Positions 11,542 through 21,698 of a stretch of DNA of 64,000 nucleotides are shown here, piece by piece (position 1 is the stretch's first letter; each line of letters opens with the position of its first letter). The DNA comes from Liolophura sinensis (lineage: Eukaryota > Mollusca > Polyplacophora > Chitonida > Chitonidae): the NCBI RefSeq assembly GCF_032854445.1, contig NC_088305.1, positions 21,864,955 through 21,928,954 of the forward strand, written 5' to 3'. The notes under the pieces were generated by a model. That model had not been told where the DNA came from. It made no database searches and worked only from the letters and a program-made list of their open reading frames with translations. The translations under genes and the position numbers were made by a program.

Positions 11542-12855
11542 ATGTCTTCCTCACAAACTATTTCAAATGCTCCAGTAAACATCGCAAAAAAACGTAAAAA
11601 TGAGGAATTTCTGGAAATAGGCAATGGAGCGGACAGTTGGCCGGCTTTCATTGTTTTATCAACGAAAAACGACCAACGTCCTGCGTCTAAACTTGATCCA
11701 TTCGCTCTAAAAAAAACAATAGAAGGTTCAGCTGGTAAAGTTAAAAATGTTAAAAAATTAAGATCTGGCGATATCCTTATTGAATGTTTCCGAAAACAGC
11801 AGGCATTCAATTTATTATCATTGAATTCCGTTTTGGACGTGCCTGTTTTTGCATCGCCACATAAATCCCTAAATAGTTGCAAGGGCATCATACGGGACAG
11901 GGATCGGGATCTGATTGACCTGTCTGAAGAACAAATTTGTGCTGAATTAAAGTCTGAGGGTGTTACCAATGTTAAACGTTTCGTTACGAAAAAATCTGGC
12001 AACATCATTAAACTCAACACTTACTTATTAACATTTAACAGCACATCACTTCCGTCATCCATTTACATTGGCCCGTACAGGGTTCGCGTTGACCTGTACA
12101 TTCCCAACCCGACAAGGTGTTTTACGTGCCAAAAATTTGGTCACGGCAAGGGCCAATGTATAAATAAATTGATTTGTTTCCGATGCGGGAAGGAAGGTCA
12201 TGAGGGTTTCGGCTGCAGTGACGCATTTAAATGTTGTAATTGCAGTGGAGATCATATGGCCTCCTCTAAAGACTGTCCATTATTCCTAAAAGAAAAACAG
12301 ATAGTTACTTTAAAAGTTAAAAATAATATCCCATACCAGGAAGCACGCAAATTAGTGTGCAATACATCACAGGCTTTGTTTTCAAATGTGGTCAAGCGAG
12401 TTACAACATCTGTTGCTACTCAGACATCACTCACTTGGCCAATTGGAAACGATCAGCCCCAAACCATATCCGCTCAAACTTCTGTTAAACCTGCAGCCCA
12501 GCCTAAATATAGTTCTTGTTCTACACAAACTATATCAACAAGTTCCGAAACTCCCAAAAATATAGAACAACGTAAAACAGCTGAACCTAATAAATTCCCA
12601 GACAAAAAGCCAAGCAAAGCAACTAATAATATGAATAATAATAAACCTAGTGGTCCTGTGGAACGTTCTTCCAAGGCCACCAGGGACCCTATCCAAACTT
12701 TTAATAGGTTTGGATCGTTGGAGGATGTCGATCCTTCAACATCAGACGCGGAGGTGATGGATACATCACCCGCACCAGGGAGATCTTGCAGCCGATCTCC
12801 AAGGAAGGGTCGACCTCGGTCCAAGCATAAATCTCCTATACGCCTACCTCCATAA
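11542..12855 (+). CDS. LINE copy B ORF1, Gag-like RNA-binding protein, 437 aa
   Basis: Nucleic-acid-binding protein that packages LINE RNA. It has a basic N-terminus, a central fold region, then three zinc knuckles from about residue 193: CFTCQKFGHGKGQC, CFRCGKEGHEGFGC and CCNCSGDHMASSKDC. A Ser/Thr/Pro-rich tail ends in a basic KGRPRSKHKSPIRLPP segment. The Met at 11542 follows the end of the shared leader and matches the start of copy C ORF1. The stop overlaps the ORF2 start as TAATG (12853-12857), suggesting ORF2 translation by termination-reinitiation. The N-terminal half differs strongly from copy C ORF1 although the flanking leader and ORF2 are very similar. Confidence 0.93.
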   Translation: MSSSQTISNAPVNIAKKRKNEEFLEIGNGADSWPAFIVLSTKNDQRPASKLDPFALKKTIEGSAGKVKNVKKLRSGDILIECFRKQQAFNLLSLNSVLDVPVFASPHKSLNSCKGIIRDRDRDLIDLSEEQICAELKSEGVTNVKRFVTKKSGNIIKLNTYLLTFNSTSLPSSIYIGPYRVRVDLYIPNPTRCFTCQKFGHGKGQCINKLICFRCGKEGHEGFGCSDAFKCCNCSGDHMASSKDCPLFLKEKQIVTLKVKNNIPYQEARKLVCNTSQALFSNVVKRVTTSVATQTSLTWPIGNDQPQTISAQTSVKPAAQPKYSSCSTQTISTSSETPKNIEQRKTAEPNKFPDKKPSKATNNMNNNKPSGPVERSSKATRDPIQTFNRFGSLEDVDPSTSDAEVMDTSPAPGRSCSRSPRKGRPRSKHKSPIRLPP

Positions 12856-15800
12856 TGTCTTCCTTAGATAAAATTATACAGTGGAATTGTCGAGGTCTTA
12901 AGGCAAATTTTATTGAAATAACACGGCTAGTTCAATCTTTCAATCCAGTTGCCCTGTGTCTTCAGGAAACTCACCTGAAGACATCTGACAAAGATAAAAT
13001 AACTCTTAAAAATTATTCCCTTTATAGCACATATTGTATTGAAGAAGAGCGAGCTGCAGGCGGCTCCTCGATCTTCATAAATAACAATATTATCCACAGC
13101 CCTATAGCTCTGGATACAGAGCTTCAAGCTGTGGCCGTTCGTGTTTCATTATATGAAACAGTCACATTATGTTCGGTGTATATACCTCCTAACACCTCTT
13201 TGTCAGCTTTTCAGTTACACAATTTAAAAGAACAGTTACCTAAACCGTTTATAATACTGGGAGATTTTAATTCACATAACCCCCTATGGGGCAGTAACAA
13301 CATAAATAATAAGGGCAAGATAATCGAAGACTTCTTATCGAATGGTGAACTGTGTTATTTCAATGATGGTTCTAATACCTATTTACATCCAGGTAACGGC
13401 ACTTATTCTGCTATCGATCTCACTATCACGGATCCATCACTTCTCCCAGATTTTTCTTGGAAGGTGCATGACGATCTTTGTGGTAGTGACCATTTTCCTA
13501 TAATCCTAGAGCATATCACTTCTAATTCTTTAGAACGTGTAGCTAGGTGGAAATTCGATAAAGCAGACTGGATTGCATTTGAGATGTTCTGTGAGGCCGA
13601 TATCACCCCAGAAACTCTCAATGCAGCAGATGATCCAATATTAAAATTTAACGAGCTTGTATTACGAGCTGCCGATAGAACTATCCCTAAAACCTCGACA
13701 AATCCCAAATCCAAAAGCAAACCCTGGTATGATAAGGACTGTCGCAAAGCCATTAAGGACCGCAAAAAGGCCGAGCGAAATTTTAATATATGTCCTACTG
13801 ATAATAATTTAAACCAGGTTCGTATTTTTCGAGCTAAGGCTCGTCGATTACTCAACTCCAAGAGACGATCTTGTTGGAGGAACTTTGTTTCGGGCATTAC
13901 GTCAAAAACACCCATGCGTAAGGTCTGGAACATGGTTCAGAAACTTAAGGGCAAAAATAATAGAGCAAAAGTTCAGCATTTAAAAGATGGAGATAATATA
14001 ATAACTTCTCCACCCGATATAGCTAATAAACTAGCTGAAACAATTTCAACAAAATCTTCTTCTGAGAATTATACTAAAGAATTCCAACGTATTAAAAGCC
14101 AGAAGGAGAAAATTAAATTGCCCTTTTCTTCTAAGAATTTAGAAGATTATAATAATCCTTTTAATATCGATGAACTTAAAACTGCATTAAAAAAGGCCCA
14201 CGATACTGCTTGTGGTCCTGATAATGTATATTATAAGTTTCTGAACCATTTACCACCTGAGCCACTGGAGACTCTCTTGGACTTGATTAATGATATTTGG
14301 ATAACTGGTAATTTTCCAGCCTCATGGAGGGAGGCGTGTATTATCCCGGTTCCCAAACCGGGTAAGGATCATAATGATCCAAATAATTACCGTCCCATAG
14401 CTCTTACCAGCTGTGTCTGTAAGACTATGGAACGGATGATTAATGATAGACTTGTTTGGTTTCTTGAAACCAACAAGCTTTTATCTAATATTCAATGTGG
14501 TTTTCGGCAAGGTAGATCTACCATGGATCACCTTGTTCGATTTGAAACTTTTATTCGCGATGGCTTCATCAATAATGAACATGTGGTGTCCATATTTTTT
14601 GACCTTGAAAAGGCCTACGACACCACATGGAAATATGGTATTTTAAAAGACCTCGCGAACATGGGTCTTAAAGGTCGATTACCTATATTTATATCTCAAT
14701 TTTTATCCGATCGTCAGTTTAAGGTACGGGTTGGTTCCACTCTTTCTGACTCTTATGAGCAGGAAATGGGTGTACCCCAGGGCAGCATTCTATCACCAAC
14801 TCTGTTTAGCATAAAAATAAATAGCCTAGCAAAAACATTAACATCTGGCACAGAGGGTTCTTTATACGTGGATGATTTCCTTATATGCTACCGAGCTAAG
14901 AATATGAATAATATCGAACGTCAGTTGCAGCTTTGTCTCAATAAGATCGAGAAATGGGCAACTGAAAACGGTTTTAGATTTTCAACGTCTAAAACCGTCG
15001 GTATGCATTTTTGTAATAAACGGAAACTTCATCTTGACCCTGAGCTTACTTTTTGTGGTAAACAGATTAAAATTGTTGGAGAAACAAAATTTTTAGGTAT
15101 AATATTTGATAGTAAGCTATCTTTTATACCTCACATAAAAATGCTTAAAGCTAAATGTACAAAGGCTCTCGATATAATTAAGGTCGTGTCTAGCACCGAT
15201 TGGGGTGCTGACCGATCAGTTTTACTTAATTTATATCGTTCTCTGGTGAGGTCTAAATTGGACTATGGATCCATCATTTACGGTTCCGCTAGGAAGTCGT
15301 ACATTAAAATGTTGGATCCTGTTCATCACCAAGGCTTGAGGCTCAGCCTTGGTGCTTTTAGAACCTCACCAGTAGAAAGTTTATACGTGGAGGCAAATGA
15401 ACCTTCTTTATATCACCGACGTATAAAACTTAGCCTTCAATATAGTACAAAGCTTAAAGCTCATCCAACAAACCCTGCCTACGACTGTGTTTTCAATCCA
15501 TTGTATGTAGACAAATATACTAAATGTCCTAACAAGATCCCTTCGTTCGGTCTTCGTATACAGGACCATATTGTGGGAGCTAACATCAAGCTGGATGATA
15601 TAGCTCCGGTGTCTTTTCCGGAGTCTCCTCCATGGCTTCTCCCACAACCAAAACTAATATTTGATCTACGTAAATATAATAAATCCAATACAAATCCTCT
15701 TATAATTCAGCAAGGTTTTGCTGAAATTAAAGGTAATTATACCGATTATAAATTTATATATACTGACGGGTCGAAGGATGGGGACAGGGTTGCGACTGCG

Positions 15801-16550
15801 GCTGTCTTAGAGCAGCGGGTCTCTTCCTTTCGTCTTCCATCCTGTTCTTCAATATTCTCTGCCGAGGCCAGAGCTATACTCCTGGCCTTATCATATGTTT
15901 CTTCTGGGTGTGCCCAGAGGGCAATGATATGCACTGACTCGTTGTCTTGCCTATTGGCAATACAGAATAATAAATTTAAAAATCCCTTGATCCTTCAAAT
16001 TTTAGCTATACATAGGAAATTAATTAGAAGAGGTAAAGATATTATATTCTGCTGGATACCAAGTCATATTGGTATCCATGGAAACACAGTCGCAGACAGG
16101 GAGGCGAAAGCTGCCCTAAATAAACCCATATCTAAGATAAAAATCCCTTATACTGACATGAAGTCCAATATTCTTAAATATATTCGATGCCTTTGGCAGG
16201 GTGAATGGAACTTGCAGGTCCATAATAAACTGCATGCCATTCATCCGGTCATTGGCTATAATTCATATACATTTGATATGTCTCGTAGAGACCAAGTCGT
16301 TTTAACCAGATGCCGTATTGGACATTCTCATCTGACACATAATTTCATCTTGGATGGGAGCAGTGCTCCCGAGTGTGTTGGATGTGATGCTCAATATGGC
16401 ATCAAACATATTCTGGTTGACTGTGTAGACTTTGCCCATGTTCGGCAGAGATTCTACACAGTCAACTCTATATATGATTTGTTTGACAGCATCGCTGGCG
16501 ATGTTGTCATAAATTATTTAAAGGCCATTGGCCTATATAATAAAATATAA
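12855..16550 (+). CDS. LINE copy B ORF2, endonuclease-RT-RNase H, 1231 aa
   Basis: Enzyme that nicks target DNA and copies LINE RNA into it. APE-type endonuclease at residues ~1-225 with WNCRG, LQETHL, GDFNSHN and GSDHFPI, so its catalytic residues are present. RT at about 430-760 with NYRPIALTSC, FFDLEKAYDTTW, GVPQGSILSPTLFSI and YVDD at about 671-674. RNase H at about 965-1095 with YTDGSKDG (Asp about 971), FSAEARA (Glu about 1004), ICTDSLS and TVADREAK. A C-terminal Cys/His segment (CVGCDAQYGIKHILVDC) follows. No stop or frameshift. The start codon overlaps the ORF1 stop. All signature residues remain, so activity is plausible but untested. Confidence 0.95.
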   Translation: MSSLDKIIQWNCRGLKANFIEITRLVQSFNPVALCLQETHLKTSDKDKITLKNYSLYSTYCIEEERAAGGSSIFINNNIIHSPIALDTELQAVAVRVSLYETVTLCSVYIPPNTSLSAFQLHNLKEQLPKPFIILGDFNSHNPLWGSNNINNKGKIIEDFLSNGELCYFNDGSNTYLHPGNGTYSAIDLTITDPSLLPDFSWKVHDDLCGSDHFPIILEHITSNSLERVARWKFDKADWIAFEMFCEADITPETLNAADDPILKFNELVLRAADRTIPKTSTNPKSKSKPWYDKDCRKAIKDRKKAERNFNICPTDNNLNQVRIFRAKARRLLNSKRRSCWRNFVSGITSKTPMRKVWNMVQKLKGKNNRAKVQHLKDGDNIITSPPDIANKLAETISTKSSSENYTKEFQRIKSQKEKIKLPFSSKNLEDYNNPFNIDELKTALKKAHDTACGPDNVYYKFLNHLPPEPLETLLDLINDIWITGNFPASWREACIIPVPKPGKDHNDPNNYRPIALTSCVCKTMERMINDRLVWFLETNKLLSNIQCGFRQGRSTMDHLVRFETFIRDGFINNEHVVSIFFDLEKAYDTTWKYGILKDLANMGLKGRLPIFISQFLSDRQFKVRVGSTLSDSYEQEMGVPQGSILSPTLFSIKINSLAKTLTSGTEGSLYVDDFLICYRAKNMNNIERQLQLCLNKIEKWATENGFRFSTSKTVGMHFCNKRKLHLDPELTFCGKQIKIVGETKFLGIIFDSKLSFIPHIKMLKAKCTKALDIIKVVSSTDWGADRSVLLNLYRSLVRSKLDYGSIIYGSARKSYIKMLDPVHHQGLRLSLGAFRTSPVESLYVEANEPSLYHRRIKLSLQYSTKLKAHPTNPAYDCVFNPLYVDKYTKCPNKIPSFGLRIQDHIVGANIKLDDIAPVSFPESPPWLLPQPKLIFDLRKYNKSNTNPLIIQQGFAEIKGNYTDYKFIYTDGSKDGDRVATAAVLEQRVSSFRLPSCSSIFSAEARAILLALSYVSSGCAQRAMICTDSLSCLLAIQNNKFKNPLILQILAIHRKLIRRGKDIIFCWIPSHIGIHGNTVADREAKAALNKPISKIKIPYTDMKSNILKYIRCLWQGEWNLQVHNKLHAIHPVIGYNSYTFDMSRRDQVVLTRCRIGHSHLTHNFILDGSSAPECVGCDAQYGIKHILVDCVDFAHVRQRFYTVNSIYDLFDSIAGDVVINYLKAIGLYNKI

Positions 16551-16818
16551 ATTTTAATTGTCATGGATATCTATAGATAAACAGTTATATATATTTATAC
16601 ATGTACTCTAACCCTGGTTTTCGAGTTTTAAATCTTATTTTTCTTTTATTCAATTTTAATCACGTCTGTACTTTTTGTTTTACTTTTGGTGTTCATATTG
16701 TCATATCGAAAACCTTAACCGTCTCTTGCTTTCACCTTGTTCTCGCCACGGTATGGCTGAAATATTGCCGATGTGGCGTTAAGCCATAATCATTCATTCA
16801 TTCATTCTTTGCTACTGA
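16551..16818 (+). other. LINE copy B 3' UTR, (ATTC)n tail and right duplication
   Basis: The 3' UTR ends with GGCTGAAATATTGCCG and GCGTTAAGCC, then (ATTC)n at about 16791-16807, followed by the duplicated target TTCTTTGCTACTGA (16805-16818). The terminal ~55 bases resemble the tails of the SINEs at 26564-26924, 59572-59946 and 21637-21698, which makes this the probable RT recognition segment. Confidence 0.85.
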
Positions 16819-16895
16819 TACCGATGATTCCAAGCACCTTGACAGGTTCTCAGGGGTCAAACCTGAATATCAGACCAGTAATAGAAGCACACTGT

Positions 16896-18956
16896 TTATT
16901 CACTGTCACTGTGCCCTGCGGCAAGTTGCACGCCATCATCTTGTAACAAACCTTCATAGAAGTCCTTCACGTTCCTGTGAGCACCCATTTCGTCCAACAA
17001 AGAAAGAACATCCGTTTTCTTGTTGGTGTTGACACAGTTAACCATAGGTAAATCCAGAGGATTGAAGCTTGTCCATTTCTTCCCTTTTTTCAGGAGTGAG
17101 TGGTAGCAATATTCTCCAGCGTAGTTGGTGCGAAATCCGAGCTGGTCGCCAGAGATAAGAACAGATCTGGCCTCACTAAGTTTGAAAGAACGCGTTTGCT
17201 TCACATATTTCTTGACTTCACTTTTGAAATCAACAGCAGCCCAGTCTTCGCCATAAACATGGACACGACCATGGTTTCTCAACTCACTGATATACTCGCC
17301 AGGGAGAGAGATTGTGTCAATTTTCCGAAGTTTTTGTTCAATGCGACCAAACACGCGGTCAGCGGGTAGAAAGCTGTGGCCTCGAATGGGGAAATAGTAT
17401 TCAATGTTCATTTGGGGCTGCTGTTGTTTTCTTAAAGCAAAGAGCATTGACAGTAAATTTATATTCTTGTTTTGTCCATAGCAAGAATCACTGAAGAGGC
17501 GCAAGAGTGTACACTCATCAAGGTCTCTGTTGATGACGGTTGTAAAATAATGTCTGAGAGCTGAGGAAATCATGTTGGAATCTTTCCTGTTCTGGTCCTC
17601 TCTCCATACAAAGAGGTCAATGTCATCCGTAGATTGCCTCTGCTTGCTGCCATGATGTCTGACCACTCCAAACACATACAGATATAACTGCCTGGAGTAG
17701 TATGCTTGGCCGACTGGTGTCTTAGGAAGTACCAAATTCTCCATAACATCAAAACAGATCGTGATGTCTTCAGCTACTTCATTGAGAATGTCGTAGAAAC
17801 GCCTGCCTCGCCGACGGTGCAACATGAACATAGTGGCTTCCCTCTGTTTTTCTTGGTCAGTTAAGTCAGGATCCTTTAATTTCATCTTGAACTTAGTACA
17901 TGTGGCGCACACATCTTTCACAGGTGTTCCAAATCCGAGGTTGAAATCGTAGCAAAAGATACTGTAATACAGTGAAAAAGTAACCTGAGCATGAATTTGT
18001 TCAAGGAACAGTTTGTGCATTTTTGAAATGCTGAGATCACTGGGGAGATACTTTCTTCCAGGAGCGCCTCGTCTAGCATAGTGGCTTGCCCGGCATGTAA
18101 ATGATGTAATGTGGTTCTTTATCAGCTGCTTTTGTTGTTCTCGTTCTTCATTGACACGTTTTCCACCGCGGAGTTCTGGCATGGGCGTTCCTTTCTCTAA
18201 CCAGTACTGAGAAATGTTGCTCAACCGGTCTTGGCGTACACCTGAAAAGAGTCATGAATGGAAAACCAGATTTAAGCAAAATCAGTTTTAATCGATAATC
18301 TTTCAGCTGTTCCGTAACTAGCCATCCACACCCAAACAACATCGGGTTAGTTTGTGGCCCTTGTCCGTTAATTCAAACTCTCCTTATTCATACAGTTAAA
18401 ACGCCATTCAAATACAGAGGAGCCAAAATAGCCTGATATTTAGATTTCGTGAAAAACCTATGCCACACTATGACAAAATACCTGGAAGCAATTAATTTCA
18501 CTTACCAAAGATACTCATGAACGTCTCCTTGCAAACAGGTTTTTTTTCCTGGGCTTCATTCACAATGAAATATTTGACTGAAGTGGTCCGTTGTCTTTTA
18601 CGGCGGTCGTCTTTCACTCGGGACCTTTTTGCCTTGTTGATGTTCATGTAGGAAAGCAAAATTGCATCCTGTTTGGTCTTGACAGTTGTGCTATAGAATC
18701 TATCTGCACAGAAAACTACCTCACCAGGCTGTAGGGTTCCACCGAGACACCAGTTTTCGTTATGGTCACAAGAAACGTGAGGAACATGTCCATCGCCACC
18801 ATAGAGCTTACGCTTATTTTCAGCCCTTTTGGTACCGTCCTTCCTCACTCGACGCTTTCTTCCAACTGGTGACGTTACTACCCGTTCGTCAAGGCTGTCA
18901 AAATCATTCATATTTGCGCAAAATATCGATGTGTTGTCAAAACAAGCAGACAGCAT
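16896..18956 (-). CDS. DUF7869-like protein, two exons, intact, candidate transposase
   Basis: Two exons joined by GT-AG: 18956-18506 and 18241-16896 (451 + 1346 = 1797 nt), one open frame of 598 codons plus stop. Exon 1 is basic and ends CKETFMSIFG. Exon 2 has a zinc-like CATCTKFK, an acidic motif ITICFDVMENLVLPK, LYLYVFGVVRHH, then LFSDSCYGQNKNINLL and PIRGHSFLPADRVFGRIEQK. These conserved Asp/His blocks resemble the DUF7869 family of uncharacterised animal proteins, which I suspect has an RNase H-like (DDE) nuclease fold. Family naming is from memory. The start could also be the Met at about 18911. Flanking inverted repeats suggest it is an element transposase. No decay is visible. Confidence 0.75.
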
Positions 18957-19401
18957 TCACTCCACCGGAAGTGGATAACCGGCCTTCCCGCAAATCGACG
19001 AAAGGCGGTCACTGATTGGTTAATCTGGATATATCGGATTTTGTGGTGAAAGTGGAATGGCGGATATCGGCTTTTGAACTAAACCCGAACCTATCAGTCT
19101 GATTAGCATGGCATATATCGTTTTTTGCCGCAAAAATAGATAGCTTGGTCTGAAGCGGTACTATGTAGTGTTGATTTTTATAGGTTGCTCGATTTTCGCG
19201 AAAATGGCGTTTATCGGCTTTTGAACTTAAGCTCTTCACATGTTCTAGCCTGGTTACCATCGTACTCACTTTACTCTCTACTGTAACTCGTCTGTCTGCG
19301 AGGAGTACCCAGTCTTCCACGCACTGCATCAAAAATTTCTCTGTTGTAGCCCGTCTTTGCGCGAGGAGTCTACCAAACAATCGAACAGTAAAAAAAACCA
19401 C
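18957..19401 (-). repeat. Right inverted-repeat zone beside the DUF7869-like gene
   Basis: Four copies of a ~22-bp motif related to CAAAAGCCGATATACGCCA (read on the minus strand) at 19027-19047, 19057-19080, 19106-19131 and 19204-19228. An open minus-strand frame (19401-19009) runs through them and produces the peptide repeats SSKADKRHF, SSKADIRHS and TTKSDISRL, but this is more simply a by-product of the DNA repeats. The motif recurs in opposite orientation at 10474-10706. TTAA follows the outermost copy (19227-19230). Confidence 0.55.
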
Positions 19402-20349
19402 TCTTTTGTTTACATAATATGACTACAGTTCTGTAAACAACAAATTAAAGCAAAACATACCTTAGTTGTATGATACATTTAATTGTATAAGCTACTTAAC
19501 CTAATAACGATAAACATAAACTCCCGTCAGTGCTCGGTGAAAACTGCATTTGGTCAGCCATTCTTCGCAGTGTATAAAGAAATACAACTAGGTAGAATTC
19601 GTTTGGAAAATACAGACTGGTAGAAATGATGAGGTAACAACCGTGTTAACCGTTTAGTATATATGCATGGTTAGAAAAAGCCACGCGGCCCTACGTACAT
19701 AGACTCGGACAACTTTCGATTAACAGACGTGAGGGGAACATCCACGCCGTCATCGACGCGTAAACTGAGCAAATCGATAAGTCCATATGTCACGGGTCCG
19801 CAACTGTTACTCACTTTTTCTGTTCATGTCGGACATACCATTAATTAATTACCCCTTGCCGTGCGGCATACGGTGATCGTTCTACCCATGTGTTTTACAG
19901 GGAGGTGACCAGGGTGCCAGTTCTGAACATAGACCATTGCCAAGATTTTCATATTGGTGATTCACTTATCACTGTCACTACGAGACATTGCTTACGATAA
20001 AAAAAGAAAAAAAAATTGAGGCACACATCATTGTTGGAATTCACATGCAATAAAAAAATGTTTTAATGTTGAATCCCCGGTCTGTGTTGGTTATTTCTCA
20101 CCTGCACCTCGGGTTATTTTAGCTATGGGGTATTTATTCACCGTAAGTGATATATATTTTGATTGATCGTGACATGGTTCGGTCGGTGACGACACTAAAA
20201 TGACGGTGTCTTCTTTGAGTCTTTCTAGCCCGAATGAGCTGCGCACGACGCCCAAAACGCATGTACACTGGATAATATATATATATGCTGTCGGGGATAG
20301 GTTCACTCACTACACACTGACACCAAGGACGACGCCGGACTATGCCTCG
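19402..20349. other. No recognisable gene between transposon and Polinton copy 1
   Basis: AT-rich with A-tracts near 20000-20060. One stretch, GGTCCGCAACTGTTACTCAC (19796-19815), is repeated in the same orientation at 33088-33107 with weaker similarity around it. A TATA-like run (ATAATATATATATATGC, 20272-20288) precedes the integrase remnant and may be its old promoter. Confidence 0.4.
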
Positions 20350-20700
20350 CACCTGTCGCCAGGCAGCTCGCCAGCAGTAGCGGCCACCGTCGCCGCGGTG
20401 GCGGCGGGGACGGAAGCAGGGTTGGAGAACGCTCGCGGTACTATGACCCCAACAGTCCAGCGGCGTTGAGCCCTTGCTCAAGGCAGCCCGGCAACATGGA
20501 CTCAAAGTGAGTCGGGCCCGCGAGTCGGCTTGGCTGGCTCAGCAGGGCAACGTACACCCTGCACCGTCCCGGTCGACGGCGCTACCTTCGTAACCGAGTT
20601 GTGGTTGGGGGTATAGACAGTCAGTGGCAGGCGGACCTGGTCGACCTGACAGCGTTTGCCAAAGAGAACGACGACAACCCTCACCCGTACGACTCGCCCA
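20350..20700 (+). pseudogene. Polinton copy 1 integrase, N-terminal remnant
   Basis: In shifting plus-strand frames this encodes the N-terminal helical region and the start of the retrovirus-like integrase core, with GGIDSQWQADLVDLTAFAK at about 20603-20665. The motif contains the first catalytic Asp. Coding resemblance stops just after it and the sequence passes directly into ATPase-type coding sequence. At least two frame changes. The rest of the DDE core and the chromodomain present in copy 2 are absent. Confidence 0.75.
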
Positions 20701-20710
20701 GACTCTCCAT

Positions 20711-20845
20711 CCATGGATACTCGATGGGAGCATCCGTTTTACCTGCATCGTCAGCGGACCGACGGGATGTGGAAAGTCCGTGTTTGTAAAACTTTTGGTG
20801 GAGCACGCTCAAGCTCTCATTTACTCACCCCGCAACATGAAATGA
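20711..20845 (+). pseudogene. Polinton copy 1 packaging-type ATPase, N-terminal remnant
   Basis: Starts like the ATPase of copy 2 (MDTRWEHPF) and carries an intact P-loop, SGPTGCGKSVFV, with a one-base frame change before it. The Walker B region and C-terminal half are missing; after about 20840 the sequence resembles the non-coding stretch downstream of the protease in copy 2 (about 52980-53060). In complete Polintons this ATPase is thought to package DNA into capsids; here it is a stub. Confidence 0.75.
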
Positions 20846-21636
20846 AAATGAATAAAGAGACAATGACACTCGCATACCGTGGTGTTTTCACTTTTTATTA
20901 GTCTTCAACGACAACACATTAGAAGGGGCATGATTTATAACCGTCCGGTCAAACATCCAGGTAGGTGGTGCTCACATCGCCCGGCAGTACTTTCCGCTTT
21001 GCGTAGAAATAATTAAAAGCGTCTTTTGTTTGGGTGTAGGAAAACATGCGGTTTCCTCTCATACGCATCCCGCAGTTCACACCACTCGCGCTTTGGTGAT
21101 CGCGCAACACGGAGAGGTACAAGTCCTTGTCCACACCCCGTAGCAATAGTATGTCTTCGAACACAAACTGACGATAGCATCACCAGTCCACTCGACTTTG
21201 AAGAGCCCCGGCGTACGTTTATCGTAGTGGTCGCGTCGAGGTAACCATTTGTCCCGTTCCGCCTCGTACACCGACCGCAGCTCAGGTTTGACTAAAGATT
21301 CCCAGTCGGGTTCAGACCAGGCCATAAACGCAGAGTCCGTATCCATCTCGCAGTACTGCCAGTCCGCCTTGTTAAAAAAACGAGTCATGAAATCATAGTA
21401 AAACTCCAACATGCGGAGTTTGGCATACTGGTACACCATACATCCTATTTGCAAGGGTAGGTTGTAACGAAAGGTTCTCTTTCTGCTCACCACTTCGAAG
21501 GTGTGGTGAGCAGCACCGTATACTTTCCAGTAACTTCCGCGTCTTCGTCAGGTCACAGATTTTCACATCCACATGCCGGTCTTGGTTTGTCACGGTTTTG
21601 CCATAGCCGGAATTTCCCAACAACTTCGTTTCCCCG

Positions 21637-21698
21637 GTCGTCGTCATATGACTGAAAAATTGTTGAGTACGACGTTAAACCCCAAGCACTCACTCACT
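21637..21698 (+). mobile_element. 5'-truncated SINE, tail only, inside PolB copy 1
   Basis: Sixty-two bases flanked by exact 10-bp duplications CGTTTCCCCG (21627-21636 and 21699-21708). It contains only the SINE 3' end (CATATGACTGAAAAATTG, then ACGACGTTAAACCCC) and an (ACTC)n tail. Copy 2 lacks it at the matching site. Such a short insertion shows that the tail alone can be integrated. Confidence 0.85.

Larger units (their letters stand above)
10937..16804 (+). mobile_element. LINE copy B, full length, EN-RT-RNase H family
   Basis: A 5.87-kb non-LTR retrotransposon with 5' UTR (10937-11541), ORF1, ORF2, a short 3' UTR and an (ATTC)n tail, flanked by perfect 14-bp duplications. The 5' end (CCCCGTGGGGTTTCCGGGG) is also found at the start of copies C (~61459) and D (~63743), which defines the true 5' terminus. 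Domain order EN-RT-RNase H with a three-knuckle ORF1 fits the I superfamily (Nimb/Ingi-like); the exact clade needs a phylogeny. Both ORFs are uninterrupted, so this copy could be competent. Confidence 0.95.

Noticed and set aside
11388-12020. 210-aa minus-strand ORF over LINE ORF1
   Set aside because: Antisense shadow of ORF1. The plus strand has the zinc knuckles, shared start and TAATG overlap.
19009-19401. 130-aa minus-strand protein with SSKAD-type repeats
   Set aside because: The peptide repeats follow from the ~22-bp DNA motif, which also occurs in non-coding sequence at 10.47-10.71 kb. No family match.
20134-20505. 123-aa minus-strand ORF near Polinton copy 1
   Set aside because: Arg-rich shadow of GC-rich sequence opposite the integrase remnant; no motif.
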